This document shows positions 22,640-32,878 of a stretch of DNA of 64,000 bases, in pieces. Where the stretch lies: assembly GCA_014529385.2 (NCBI GenBank), contig CM043966.1, positions 110,682,048-110,746,047 of the forward strand, read 5' to 3'. Within the stretch, counting starts at the first letter, position 1. Every line of letters starts with the position of its first letter. This DNA is from Adiantum capillus-veneris. Lineage: Eukaryota; Streptophyta; Polypodiopsida; Polypodiales; Pteridaceae. Below the pieces are notes generated by a model. That model searched no databases. It was not told where the DNA came from and saw nothing but the letters and a program-made list of their open reading frames with translations. The translations under genes were made by a program, and so were the position numbers.

Positions 22640-24110
22640 ACATGGTCCTAAACTATACCGCACCGGCGCGGGACCTTTAGGGCCAGAATCCAGATCTCGG
22701 ATTAAAATGTCCACGCAAAGAGTCGCAATGATACGCAATACCAGCAATAGTGGCAATCATAATATACATGCTCAGTGCTATGGCCGCTGAGAAATAAATT
22801 CCACCTTTATCAGTCCGCTGATAAGGCAAAGGGACACGCAGTTAGTAGCTCGCAGAGCAGCTAGCAGGATCACTTGCAGGGATGCTTTGCGTCTAATCTC
22901 ATTGACAAGAAAGGGGCCTCATATGAATGTCGTGACGCTTGCTGGGATCATTCTTTCCAGCACTCACTTGTGGGCGGCCTTGCGAAGCATGCTGTTGCCT
23001 TCCTAGTGAAAGGAAATGCTGTGGAGGTTCAGTATAGTCCCTCACAGTTTTACAATACTCTGAAGTCCTGCATTAAGGTCTGCCAAGGACCGAGTGGTCA
23101 TATCCACGTTGTATGGTGGCACTGGACCTTTGGAGCAAAAACTGTTGGAGCCGTTGCTTCTATTGAGCCGATGCTATGGCTTATGCCTTGCTGCTATTGT
23201 GCTCGCACCTTACACCCCCATTTTTGCATTTGGTGTGAACACGCACATGCACGCTACTGTAGCACAACTGCCCACGAGCAATGGCTATGACTTCTCATGC
23301 TCAAATTTGGCTGGGGTTCATATGCCGAATTGCGTCGTACTTGCCCCTATAATGCCGGGACGTACCCCTAACCGGTACCGCGTCGGCGCGGGAGGGTAAA
23401 GGGTAGAAAACGTGGTTTCTCAGGCTTATGAAAATTAATGTTATGTAATAAACAAATTAGACGTTTTGGCATGATTTCAAAAAGTTTACATTGTTTTTGG
23501 CTAATTACAGATGACGTATGTCCTTTTCTCCATGCTCTCAACCAGCATTTTCAAATTCCGCATAATAAGCTGAGACACGTTTTCCCACACATTTGGACCT
23601 AGCATTCAAATTTAGAATAAAATTGTATAGTTTAACAAAAGTGTCTTCAATGATAAAGTCATCAATTAAACAAACAAAATGGAGTAGAGAAGAAAACTAG
23701 GCATCAAGTGGGACTTGGCTCTACTCGGTATCGCATCGATGCGGGAGGGAAAAACATGCAATATGTCAAGCTTGCAAAGTGAACTTAGCATAACATGGAC
23801 ATTGCCTCACTGAGCACCACGTTGGCTCGGGAGAGTTCAATGCAGAAAAACTAGTTATCTTCGGAATTGTAAAGCAAACAAAAGATTCACATAATTGTTT
23901 TGGGACATGGCTCTAATCCATACCGCGTAAGTGCGGGATAGGTAAGTTCAATGTCCTATTTTGTTAAAGACTTCTTGAACTGATCAATCTTTACTTTGTT
24001 TGTGGCCTTGTTTACATTTCAAGTGCCATAAAGTTTTGAGAGTAAGTATTCGTTTTCAGGATGGGACATTTCCATAAATGCCTCCGCGCCGACGCGATAT
24101 GGTTAAGAGG
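22640..24110. repeat. Recurring GC hairpin motif (TACCGCGTCGGCGCGGGA type)
   Basis: Beyond the foldback at 22098-22197 the motif recurs at about 22655 (ACCGCACCGGCGCGGGA), 23378 (ACCGCGTCGGCGCGGGA), 23730 (ATCGCATCGATGCGGGA), 23922 (ACCGCGTAAGTGCGGGA) and, in more divergent form, 24083 (CCGCGCCGACGCGATA). Several copies are preceded by GGGACATGGCTCTAA-like sequence. Each folds on itself; the flanks do not match otherwise. Confidence 0.7.
22961..23150 (+). pseudogene. PGS1-like phosphatidylglycerophosphate synthase exon fragment
   Basis: After a good acceptor (TTCTTTCCAG, ending 22960) the plus strand reads AVEVQYSPSQFYNTLKSCIK. A one-base shift near 23080 is followed by SAKDRVVISTLYGGTGPLEQ. 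This is the characteristic start of the phospholipase-D-superfamily CDP-diacylglycerol:glycerol-3-phosphate phosphatidyltransferase (cardiolipin pathway, mitochondrial in eukaryotes): SP..FY..L...I..A..R..ISTLY.GTGPLEQ. The HKD catalytic motifs would lie further downstream and are not seen. A single fragment with a frameshift, so a relic or captured exon. The family match is by memory of the motif and should be tested. Confidence 0.5.
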
Positions 24111-24734
24111 GATTCTTGATGAAGAGATGTCATGTACATCGTAGGCTTTAAAGTCTTTCTCAATGGCCATCCTTATCTGCTATCAAAACGTGCCATTCCT
24201 CATAATTATGTGGACATGCAAATGAGACTATAATTTTTTAAAGGTGGGGCATCGAAAAGGTTACTAGGCAGATTTGTGAAAATGAAGAGTTTGTGTCTTA
24301 GCCTAAGATATACAGATCATGTTATGGCTATGCATTGATTGATTATGTCACCATCACATGTCTATCCTTCCCATCATCATTTTGCTATGCAATTCTTAAT
24401 TATATCACCATTGTATACCTATTCCTCCGTGGCTTCAATCAGATCTACAATGATGTCATTTTCGAGCTCCAATTTGGAAGCACATCAATGAAAAGATTGT
24501 CGGTATTCAGTTGTGTCAGCATTGTTGCCATTTTGACGACCAAGGTCACATTCCCAAAAGCAGATTTCTCTAGCGCAGTGTCCTTTGGAGCAACAAACAA
24601 GGTATTTTTGTTCCCTTGTCCTTCGTTATAGGTTCCCTAACCTGTACAATGTTTTTAGGTTAAACATTAGCTTGTATGTATGAAGTCCCTCCTCTAGTGG
24701 TGGTTCTAGAAGATGTAGTCAGAGTGCATCAACT
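24111..24734. other. No recognised gene
   Basis: A 98-codon plus-strand frame (24335-24631) includes IFELQFGSTSMKRLSVFS but matches nothing I know. It is the left flank of gypsy-2. Confidence 0.4.
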
Positions 24735-25894
24735 TGTCATGGGAACCGAATAATAGAGATCGACAGCAAAAGATAGAGAAAGAGATCTTTGTATTGATGA
24801 ATCTTTGTAGAGTTTTGATACAACAGAGGAGCAATTGAATATGGGCGCACTCCGTTGTACGGAGCTCGACCCTCCCGACCACCCTCGAGCTTCACTTCGC
24901 TTGCATGCAGCGTCTCACTCGCACTCGCACTCGCACTCGCACTCACACTCGCAGAAGAGGAGATCTGTGAATGATCCCCAAACGCACCATCCGTCGTTCT
25001 TTAATCCTTCTTTTCCTCAAAAAGCATGCGGCTTCTCAAAATAGTCGCTTTTTAGGTGTTCAATCAACTCGATTTTCGCACCAAGTATACCTGCGAGAAT
25101 AAGATAAGAATGTGATCGCTAAGCGATCCGTAAAGGTTAGATTTTTAATCACGACACTTTGCACAGATCCGGTTTCACAAACTGATTTCTGCATCGCCTA
25201 CAAAATAGTCAAAAGAACATACTCGTGCAACCAATTCAACATGATAATCAAAGTAGAAAAACATAATTATATACCTTCATAATCTCAATTGCAATACTCT
25301 ACCATGAAAAAACAATCCACTTCTTGGTTGATAGCAGGGAGAGCTGTATGATGTTGTATTTCTGTCTGTCCCTGTGTATACTAGACTGCTGCTGCCTTCT
25401 GCTTGTTTTCATCATAACTTCTACAAACAAACTCAGAACAGAGCAATTCAGGTACTCAAAACGACGGGAATAGGTTTGGTCTACAAGACAGCACAGACAG
25501 AATTACGATAAACGTCTCTGTTTGGCTAAAAACGCAACTTTTAGGTCGCGACTCATAAAACCTCTATTTTTGGGTCTCCGCTACTTTTACAACTTATTTT
25601 AAGCCTACCCATGCATTTTAAGCTAAAACACATAAATATAAAACATTGATATTAATAAAAATCTCAATTTTACTGTTCATAGACAGACTATCTGTTATTC
25701 ATTAATCTTTATCAAATCCGTCTTTAGTGTATTATTTTAAAAAAAAGAATATATGTTCTCTCTTAATATCTCAACTCATTCGTATAAGCTCTATTTAATA
25801 GACTATTCAACAATCTTTCAAATCGTGCTAACGAAAGATATGTCCTGCTACATTCTTTTCGACTTTAAGAACTTCAAAGACTAGTCCTATTACA
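24735..25894 (-). repeat. gypsy-2 3' LTR
   Basis: 1160 bases, plus-strand ends TGTCATGGG and TCCTATTACA. Contains a (CACTCG)n-like stretch near 24918-24950 and a CTTCTCAAAATAGTCGC block shared with the other LTR. Confidence 0.9.
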
Positions 25895-25907
25895 TTCTCC
25901 CCTTATC
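25895..25907 (-). other. gypsy-2 polypurine tract
   Basis: On the minus strand ATAAGGGGAGAA directly precedes the 3' LTR start TGTAATAGG. Confidence 0.8.
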
Positions 25908-25924
25908 AAAATTAACTCTTTCCT

Positions 25925-26248
25925 CAGAGTTGGTCTAAAGAGATAAAAATTCTCTTTGCAAAACACTAAGATCAACCCATGATGCATCCTCTACTGGATA
26001 GTTCTGCCACTTAACCAAAACTTCCACAATGTCTCTATTTCTCAGATGTTTAAAACGCCTATCTAGTACTAAGTCTGGTTCTAAAGTCAATGGTCCGTCA
26101 TCTTTCAATATAGAGTTGTTTTTTAAAACATGATGCACATTAGGAACATACTCACATGAAATACAGGATGCACTTTAACATGAGAAGGCAATTCCAATTT
26201 GTAAGGTAATGAACCAATGCGCTTCAAAATTTTAAATGGCCCAGCAAA
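25925..26248 (-). pseudogene. gypsy-2 pol C-terminus: GPF-like module and chromodomain
   Basis: Continues the integrase frame past a stop at 26249: FAGPFKILKRIGSLPYKLEL and HVKVHPVFHVS, then (from 26138) RNRDIVEVLVKWQNYPVEDASWVDLSVL, a chromodomain with the W-x6-SW pattern. Stops between 26140 and 26165 separate the parts. Confidence 0.75.
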
Positions 26249-27730
26249 TCATGGAGACAATCTTCTATCCTTTCCAAGAATCAAATGAGACTTCTCAAGA
26301 ATGACCTTTAAGAAAACCATATCACTAGTTTCATACTCCACAACACGATGTTTCTTGTCATAATACAGTTTATGTCTCTTTTGAGATTCTCTAATATTCC
26401 CCCTGATTTTGGCCAACTTGTTATCCATTTTCTCAAGCATCTCACGTGACAGTTCTACCTTATTCCTCGAGCTAAGAAAGTTTATAGGTGTGGGACAGTT
26501 ATAGCCATACATTGCCTCAAACGGAGTCATCCTAATAGATGAATGATATGAACTGTTGTATGCAAATTCAACCAAAGGCAAATATTCATTGCACTTAGAT
26601 TGGTTTTCATTGACATACATTCGTAACATATCTTCTAAAATATGATTCACTCTCTCCGTTTCCGCATCGGTTTGAGGATGGAAAGCATTAGACATGCGTA
26701 ACTGGGTACCTATAGAGTCAAAAGTCGCTCTCCAGAAATGAGAAGTGAACTTAGAATCTCTGTCAGACACTATGCTCTTGGGCATGCCATGCAAACGAAA
26801 TATCTCTTTCATAAACAAGTGTGCAATGGTCAATGCAGTATCAATTATTTTTACAGGAAAGAAGTGAGCTTGTGTTGTGAGTCTATCTACCACCAGAAAG
26901 ATCAAATCATACCCTCCACGAGTAGTAGGAAGTCTAATGATAAAGTCCATGGATATACACTCCCACTTCTGTAAAGGAATGTCTAAGGGTTGAAGGTCAC
27001 CGGGCATCCTCTTATGCTCAATCTTAACTTGTTGACATTGAAAGCACTCACACACATAATTCTTAACATCCAATTTCATACGCAGCCAAAAGAATAAGGT
27101 TTTAATCTTTTCATATGTCTTATTTAATCCAGGATGACCAGAAAAAGGTGAATTATGACACTCATGCAGAATTTGACTCTTAAAAGAAGATTTTGCACGA
27201 ATACACAAGCGGTCATAAGAATACAAATTTTCCTTATACAAGTGATATCTGTTTTCATACATCTCATGCAAGAATTTCAAAATAGGCATATAAAAGGAAT
27301 CATTTTCAACTTCAGCATGTATCTCATCAATCAAATTGGATCGCACAACAGTCAACAAATTACACATGGGCCTACGACTCAATGCATCTGCAACTTTATT
27401 TTCTTTTTCACACAAATACTTCAAATCAAAGTCATACTCAGCCAGCAATTCAATCCATCTTCTTTGTTTGTTATTTAACAATGGCTGAGTGAATATATAC
27501 CTTAAGTTTTGATGATCAATACGCAATTCAAATTTTACACCAAGCAAGAGATGACGCCAATGCTTCAATGCATGAACAACAGCAAGAAATTCTAGATCAT
27601 GTGTTGCATAGTTCAATTCATGTCGTCTTAATTTCCTAAACTCATATGCAACCACTCTTCCTTCTTGTGTCAAAACACAACCTAATTGTTCACCACTAGC
27701 ATCACAGGACACAACAAATAGTTTGCCCAT
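26249..27730 (-). CDS. gypsy-2 RNase H and integrase
   Basis: 493-residue open frame. RNase H: FVVSCDASGEQLGCVLTQ, YATHDLEFLAVVHALKHWRH, DHQNLRYIF, ENKVADALSRRP. Integrase: zinc-binding H/H and CECFQC (HNSPFSGHPG ... VCECFQCQQVK); catalytic triad D in CISMDFIIRLP, D in SDRDSKFTSHFW, E in DAETERVN, where the usual G-Q before T reads A-E; then EFAYNSSYHSS and FEAMYGY. It is the C-terminal part of a pol polyprotein; the apparent Met start is only the first in frame after a homopolymer frameshift. Its length and intactness suggest recent activity. Confidence 0.88.
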   Translation of the reverse strand: MGKLFVVSCDASGEQLGCVLTQEGRVVAYEFRKLRRHELNYATHDLEFLAVVHALKHWRHLLLGVKFELRIDHQNLRYIFTQPLLNNKQRRWIELLAEYDFDLKYLCEKENKVADALSRRPMCNLLTVVRSNLIDEIHAEVENDSFYMPILKFLHEMYENRYHLYKENLYSYDRLCIRAKSSFKSQILHECHNSPFSGHPGLNKTYEKIKTLFFWLRMKLDVKNYVCECFQCQQVKIEHKRMPGDLQPLDIPLQKWECISMDFIIRLPTTRGGYDLIFLVVDRLTTQAHFFPVKIIDTALTIAHLFMKEIFRLHGMPKSIVSDRDSKFTSHFWRATFDSIGTQLRMSNAFHPQTDAETERVNHILEDMLRMYVNENQSKCNEYLPLVEFAYNSSYHSSIRMTPFEAMYGYNCPTPINFLSSRNKVELSREMLEKMDNKLAKIRGNIRESQKRHKLYYDKKHRVVEYETSDMVFLKVILEKSHLILGKDRRLSP

Positions 27731-27731
27731 C

Positions 27732-28163
27732 TCAGGAACTTTTAAAAAAAAAATTTTTCGCTATTTTAGCCTTCAAGGTCTCAAAAGCAGTCTCACAGAT
27801 AGAAGTCCACACAAAACCCTTGTCTTTCTTGGTCAATTCGGTCAAAGGACTTGCTATCTTAGAGAAATCTTTAATGTATGCTCTCTCATATTGTGCTAGA
27901 CCCATAAAGCTTCTTACATCTCTTACTAACATAGTCTTAACTTTATCAAGATCAATGTGAATCCCCTCTTTAGAAATCACTCTTCCCAAATACACAATCT
28001 GATCCTTTGCAAAAGAATACTTACTTGCTTTGGCATACAATTTATGTTCACGCAAAAATTCAAATGTTTTATTTAAATGCAATGCATGATCTTCTTCATT
28101 CTTAGAATATACAAAAATATCATCTAAGAATACCAGAATGAAGTTATCAAGATACGGGTACAA
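27732..28163 (-). pseudogene. gypsy-2 reverse transcriptase, C-terminal half
   Basis: Carries the catalytic [15 protein letters not shown], then FEFLREHKLYAKASK, YLGRVISKEGI and RSFMGLAQYERAYIKDFS. It runs out at 27743-27757, where a T5-A10-T5-type tract marks the shift into the RNase H frame; a slip in that A run is the likely break, real or a sequencing error. The upstream junction with the N-terminal half is another one-frame shift near 28150. Confidence 0.85.
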
Positions 28164-28760
28164 ATACTATTCATTAAGCACATGAAAGTTGATGGTGCAT
28201 TAGTCAAACCAAAAGCAAGAACTGTAAATTCATAATGCCCATAATGTGTACGAAAAGCAGTCTTTGGAATATCCTCGGTCTTAATGCGGATTTGATGGTA
28301 GCCAGAACAAAGATCAATCTTCAAAAATATTGTGGCACCACTCAATTGGCTAAGCAATTCATCTATGTGAGGAAGAGGATATTTGTTCTTAATGGTCTGT
28401 TTGTTTAATCTCCTATAGTCAATGCATAACCTATATGTACCATCCTTTTTCTTTTGGAATAACACAGGACTACCCCAAGAAGATACACTAGGTTTAATGA
28501 AACCCTTTTTTTCAAAAGATCATGTGTATCTTGAGCTCTTTAAGCTCATCAATATTGAACTTGTATGGAGCCCTTGAATAAGGTGTTGCTCCTGGATATA
28601 GATCTATGGCGTGGTCTACCGCTCTAGGTGGAGGTACACTAGGAAGATCGTCCGGAAACACATCCTTAACTTCATGTAAGAGATCCTCTATAAATTCTGG
28701 ATTTGTCTCTTTATGTTTATCCCCAGATTCTTCTTTAATCTCATTAGCAAACACAAGCAA
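28124..28760 (-). pseudogene. gypsy-2 reverse transcriptase, N-terminal half
   Basis: The frame 28760-28512 has EVKDVFPDDLPSVPPPRAVD and PYSRAPYKFNIDELKEL, the linker that leads into RT. A shift near 28510 gives [68 protein letters not shown] and [10 protein letters not shown]. Motifs are conserved; only the frame is broken. Confidence 0.85.
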
Positions 28761-28844
28761 CGTCTCACACTCTTATCTAAGTCACCTTATTAATTCCATT
28801 GCCAAAACTAGATTTAGAATCTCTTTCTTTCCACAAAGAGTGTG

Positions 28845-29749
28845 ACTTATCATCATCAAATGATTAAAGATATATTTTTCTTTCTTAACAATCAATCAAA
28901 AAATGATTTTCAATGATCTAATTGATACCAATGATAACATCATGCATATCAATGTTTATGTTATAGAAATCATCTTTATGATTTCGACTCTTCAAAGAAA
29001 AAAAAACAAATTTTCTACTAACTCTTTCATGAAACTATTATTACCACTAGTTAAGTCCACAAGTCTTTTAACTTCTCGATTTAATTTCAAGTTTAATTTC
29101 TCAATCAATTTAGACATAAGAAGCAATGAATACTATCCAAATCAATTAAGAAATTCAAATTTTAATCTCAACTTTTACGCATAAATTCGATCTCACAGAA
29201 GCTTTCAAAGGACGTATCAAAGACATAAAACATCACAAAGAAGAGGTAGATGACTTACCTTTATCGTACGCATCGCCAAAAGTCTCCAATTGAGCCATCT
29301 TGGTACGTATTGTCTCATCGGTCACCTTGCTTGAGCATTCGAAAGTCTCGTGATCGTGTTCTCGATATTGAAAGTATAATCCAAATCTTTGAGTTCTTCA
29401 ATCCACGCTTCTAAATCTTCGCATATCTTTCTTATGCCATCAAACTCTTTAAGCTTAGCCTTCGTTAAGAATGATTTGGTTGTCGCTTCTCCCATATCGT
29501 CATCGTTTCTTTTGGCGGTACCCCAGCGCCACCACGATGATTATTGTTTCCAGGTGGATTATCATGGTTTTCACCTTCATGTTGGCCATCAAGGTCTACA
29601 TAGATATCAAGCTCTCGTGCTGCTTTGCCCCGCAGAGCCTCAGCACGCTCGCGATTTGCAATTTCCAAATCTTCTCATAGTCGCCGAATCATGTCTTCTT
29701 GCTCCTTCATCCTCCTCTCGTATCCTTCCATGTCCAGAATCAACCGCTT
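28845..29749 (-). pseudogene. gypsy-2 gag remnant
   Basis: From just inside the PBS the minus strand reads MEGYERRMKEQEDMIRRL-stop, then IANRERAEALRGKAARELD and a Gly/Asn-rich tract, then (29480-29270) FLTKAKLKEFDGIRKICEDL, WIEELKDLDYTFNI and PRWLNWRLLA, which resemble the coiled-coil start and early capsid of gypsy gag. Frameshifts and AT-rich filler (28860-29200) replace the zinc knuckle and protease. The copy therefore cannot make its own particle. Confidence 0.65.
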
Positions 29750-29761
29750 GCTCTGATACCA
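29750..29761 (-). other. gypsy-2 primer-binding site (initiator tRNA-Met)
   Basis: Minus strand TGGTATCAGAGC, identical to the usual plant initiator-Met PBS, two bases from the 5' LTR end. Confidence 0.92.
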
Positions 29762-29763
29762 CT

Positions 29764-30920
29764 TGTCACGGGAACCGAATAATAGAGATCGACAGCAAAA
29801 GATAGAGAAAGAGATCTTTGTATTGATGAATCTTTGTAGAGTTTTGATACAACAGAGGAGCAATTGAATACGGGCGCACTCCGTTGTATGGAGCTCGAAC
29901 CTCCCGACCACCCCCGAGCTTCAGTTCGCTTGCATACAGCGTCTCACTCGCACTCGCACTCGCACTCACACTCACACTCGGAGAAGAAGAGATTTGTGAA
30001 TGATCCCCAAACGCACCATCCGTCGTTCTTTAATCCTTGTTTTCCTCAAAAAGCATGCGGCTTCTCAAAATAGTCGCTTTTTAGGCGTTCAATCAACTCG
30101 ATTTTCGCACCAAGTATACCTGCGAGAATAAGATAAGAACGTGATCGCTAAGCGATCCGTAAAGGTTAGATTTTTTATCATGACACTTTGCACAGATCGG
30201 GTTTCACAAACTGATTTCTGCATCGCCTACAAAATAGTCAAAAGAACATACTCGTATAACCAATTCAACATGATAATCAAAGTAGAAAAACATAATTATA
30301 TACCTTCATAATCTCAATTGCAATACTCTACCATGAAAAAACAATCCACTTCTTGGTTGATAGCAGGGAGAGCTGTATGATGTTGTATGTCTGTCTGTCC
30401 TTGTGTATACTAGACTGCTGCTGCCTTCTGCTTGTTTTCATCATAACTTCTACAAACAAACTCAAAACAGAGCAATTCAGGTACTCAAAACGACGGGAAT
30501 AGGTCTGGTCTACAAGGCAACATATACAGAATTGCGAAAAACGTCTCTGTTTGGCTAAAAACGCAACTTTTAGGTCGCGACTCATAAAACCTCTATTTTT
30601 GGGTCTCCGCTACTTTTACAACTTATTTTAATCCTACCCATGCATTTTAGCTAAAACACATAAATATAAAACATTGATATTAATAAAAATCTCAATTTTA
30701 CTGTTCATAGATAGACTATCTTTATTCATTAATCTTTATCAAATTCGTCTTTAGTGTATTATTTTAAAAAAAGAATATATGTTCTCTCTTAATATCTCAA
30801 CTCATTCGTATAAGCTCTATTTAATAGACTATTCAACAATCTTTCAAATCGTGCTAACGAAAGATATGTCCTGCTACATTCTTTTCAACTTTAAGAACTT
30901 CAAAGACTAGTCCTATTACA
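29764..30920 (-). repeat. gypsy-2 5' LTR
   Basis: 1157 bases, near-identical partner of 24735-25894. On the minus strand it begins TGTAATAGG and ends CCGTGACA. Confidence 0.9.
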
Positions 30921-31149
30921 TTAACTCCATTGCCATTGTGTAGTGATCAGGTTAGCGTGATCATTGAGATAGAGTTTCATGACAAGAGTGACATTCTAGA
31001 TATAGGTTTAGGGTCTCTGTAAAAAATAGATCAGAAGGCAGCTACATTTGAAGCTTGAAAGGAGATAAAATGAGACCCCAGATCCAGCCAGGAGGTGGTG
31101 TTGATGAGAATGGAAGCATATTGCATATGGACAAAGAGAAGGGAATCTT

Positions 31150-31936
31150 GTCTAATGATGCTACCACAAAATAATTTGCAAGCATTGGTTGCTTGCATAT
31201 ATAGAGACCTTGAAACACAGACTTGCCATGCATCCTTTTTCAAGGATAGAGCAATTTGGCTCCACGGAACACGGAGGTGGATACTATAAACAATTTGGAC
31301 CTACACCAATTTCCTGGTACTTATAAGGAATATGTCAGTGCGGACTTAGTGTGTGAATCAAATTGTAATAGCATTTTATTCAAGTGAGTTTGTAAATAGT
31401 TTAGATCTTGGGGGAGGCTTTCCACCGCATGTTTTACGATTGAAACAGAATGCTCCAGTTATGCTGCTTCGCAATTTGGATCCAAGAAGTGGTCTTTGTA
31501 ATGGGACACACTTGATTTGCAAGCAATTCCACAGCAAAGTGATTGAAGCAGAAATCATTACAGGGTCACATGCAGGAAATGCAGTGTTCATTCCAAGGAT
31601 TGATTTTCTCATGGGATCTAGAGAAGGTCTCCCTTTTGATTTGAGACGCCGCCAATTTCCCCTACGTTGTGCTTTGGGATGACAATCAACAAGGCACAAG
31701 GACAAACATTGGGAGTTCTTGGATTGTATCTCCCAACACCTATTTTCACCCATGGTCAACTATATGTGGCAATGTCTCGCGTGAGATCCTCTTCTGCCAT
31801 CAAGGTTGTGGTTGGTGATAGTCACTTAACAAGCATTAGTAGACATGGAGATCAAAGAACATACACTTCTAACATTGTCTACAAAGAGGTGTTGCAATTG
31901 ACCTGCCCTCTGCCACCCCCTTGCCATGGGGTTTAA
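31150..31936 (+). pseudogene. Helitron Pif1-type helicase C-terminal fragment
   Basis: Rolling-circle Helitron transposase/helicase remnant. In order: LQALVACIYRDLETQ and ASFFKDRAI (31170-31250), then in another frame PRNTEVDTINNLDLHQFPG and YKEYVSADLV, then (31353-31682) FPPHVLRLKQNAPVMLLRN, LDPRSGLCNGTHLICKQF, VIEAEIITGSHAGNAVFIPR and RRRQFPLR, then (31667-31936) MTINKAQGQTLGVLGLYLP, HGQLYVAMSRVRSS. These are the C-terminal helicase motifs, including the Pif1 V and VI motifs. At least three frameshifts. The Rep domain and N-terminal helicase are absent; the fragment begins some 230 bases after the gypsy-2 LTR. Confidence 0.85.
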
Positions 31937-32678
31937 CGTGGCTGGATATGTTTCATCATCCAATAAAAAAGCACAATGACTCTCGCAACTATTTCTTTGT
32001 CATTTACAAGCTTAGTATCTTCTTATGAAACATGGTGTAGCCTCAAGCAAGGTATATTCGCTGAAACAATTGACTAAGATTTATTAGTGCTGAGAGATTT
32101 ATGCTTTATGTGCTTTTTTATGAATTTCTAATCCTTTATTATGTATATATGTATATGTATGAATGAAGATGGATCCTAACGCCTCTGTGACTTACACACT
32201 AGGGAGACGACCTCGACACGTCCGAGTAAAATATTGTATATGTGTGTTTATGACATTTTGATACTTTAAAGAATTTAAATCTCACAGTCAACGATTATGT
32301 ATTAGATCCACCATTATGGAGGGGTCCAATCACAGCCATGCAGGTGATTCATCTACTCGAGGACTTGGATGTAGCAAGGTAACAATGTTGATGTTGATAT
32401 TATTATATTATATAGTAAAGTAATAGCTTTTGTGTATCAAAAAATCTGTCTATACTAATAGCTTTTTGTTTGGCTATAGATCACAATATTACCCAGAATT
32501 CTTAATGGTGGGTATATATCATGCTTCATATGATCCGAGCTTGCTGTGTTACATTCAAGTTGCTATTCAAGAGGATTCAGAGAGCACGTTTCACCATTGA
32601 AGAGTTCGGCCCAACATTAATATAATTGCTCAAATGTATCTCTTATCTTTGTGCCTTACGTGTTTTTGTTTAGGATCT
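31937..32678. other. Non-coding between Helitron remnant and gap
   Basis: AT-rich, no supported feature; no Helitron 3' terminus (hairpin plus CTRR) could be recognised. Confidence 0.5.
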
Positions 32679-32878
32679 NNNNNNNNNNNNNNNNNNNNNN
32701 NNNNNNNNNNNNNNNNNNNNNNNNNNNNNNNNNNNNNNNNNNNNNNNNNNNNNNNNNNNNNNNNNNNNNNNNNNNNNNNNNNNNNNNNNNNNNNNNNNNN
32801 NNNNNNNNNNNNNNNNNNNNNNNNNNNNNNNNNNNNNNNNNNNNNNNNNNNNNNNNNNNNNNNNNNNNNNNNNNNNNN
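32679..32878. other. Assembly gap, 200 N
   Basis: Exactly 200 undetermined bases, the placeholder size used for scaffold joins of unknown length. Open frames reported across it are meaningless. Confidence 0.98.

Larger units (their letters stand above)
24735..30920 (-). mobile_element. Ty3/gypsy chromovirus (gypsy-2), nearly complete
   Basis: Minus-strand element with two LTRs of about 1.16 kb that agree almost base for base (a few percent difference by eye), so it is the youngest large element here. The PBS complement GCTCTGATACCA (29750-29761) and a PPT (25895-25907) sit at the right places. Gag is mostly degraded or deleted; RT, RNase H, integrase and chromodomain are readable with few frameshifts. 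The target duplication is unclear: CAACT before 24735 against TTAACT after 30920, so AACT lies within two bases on the right. Confidence 0.92.
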
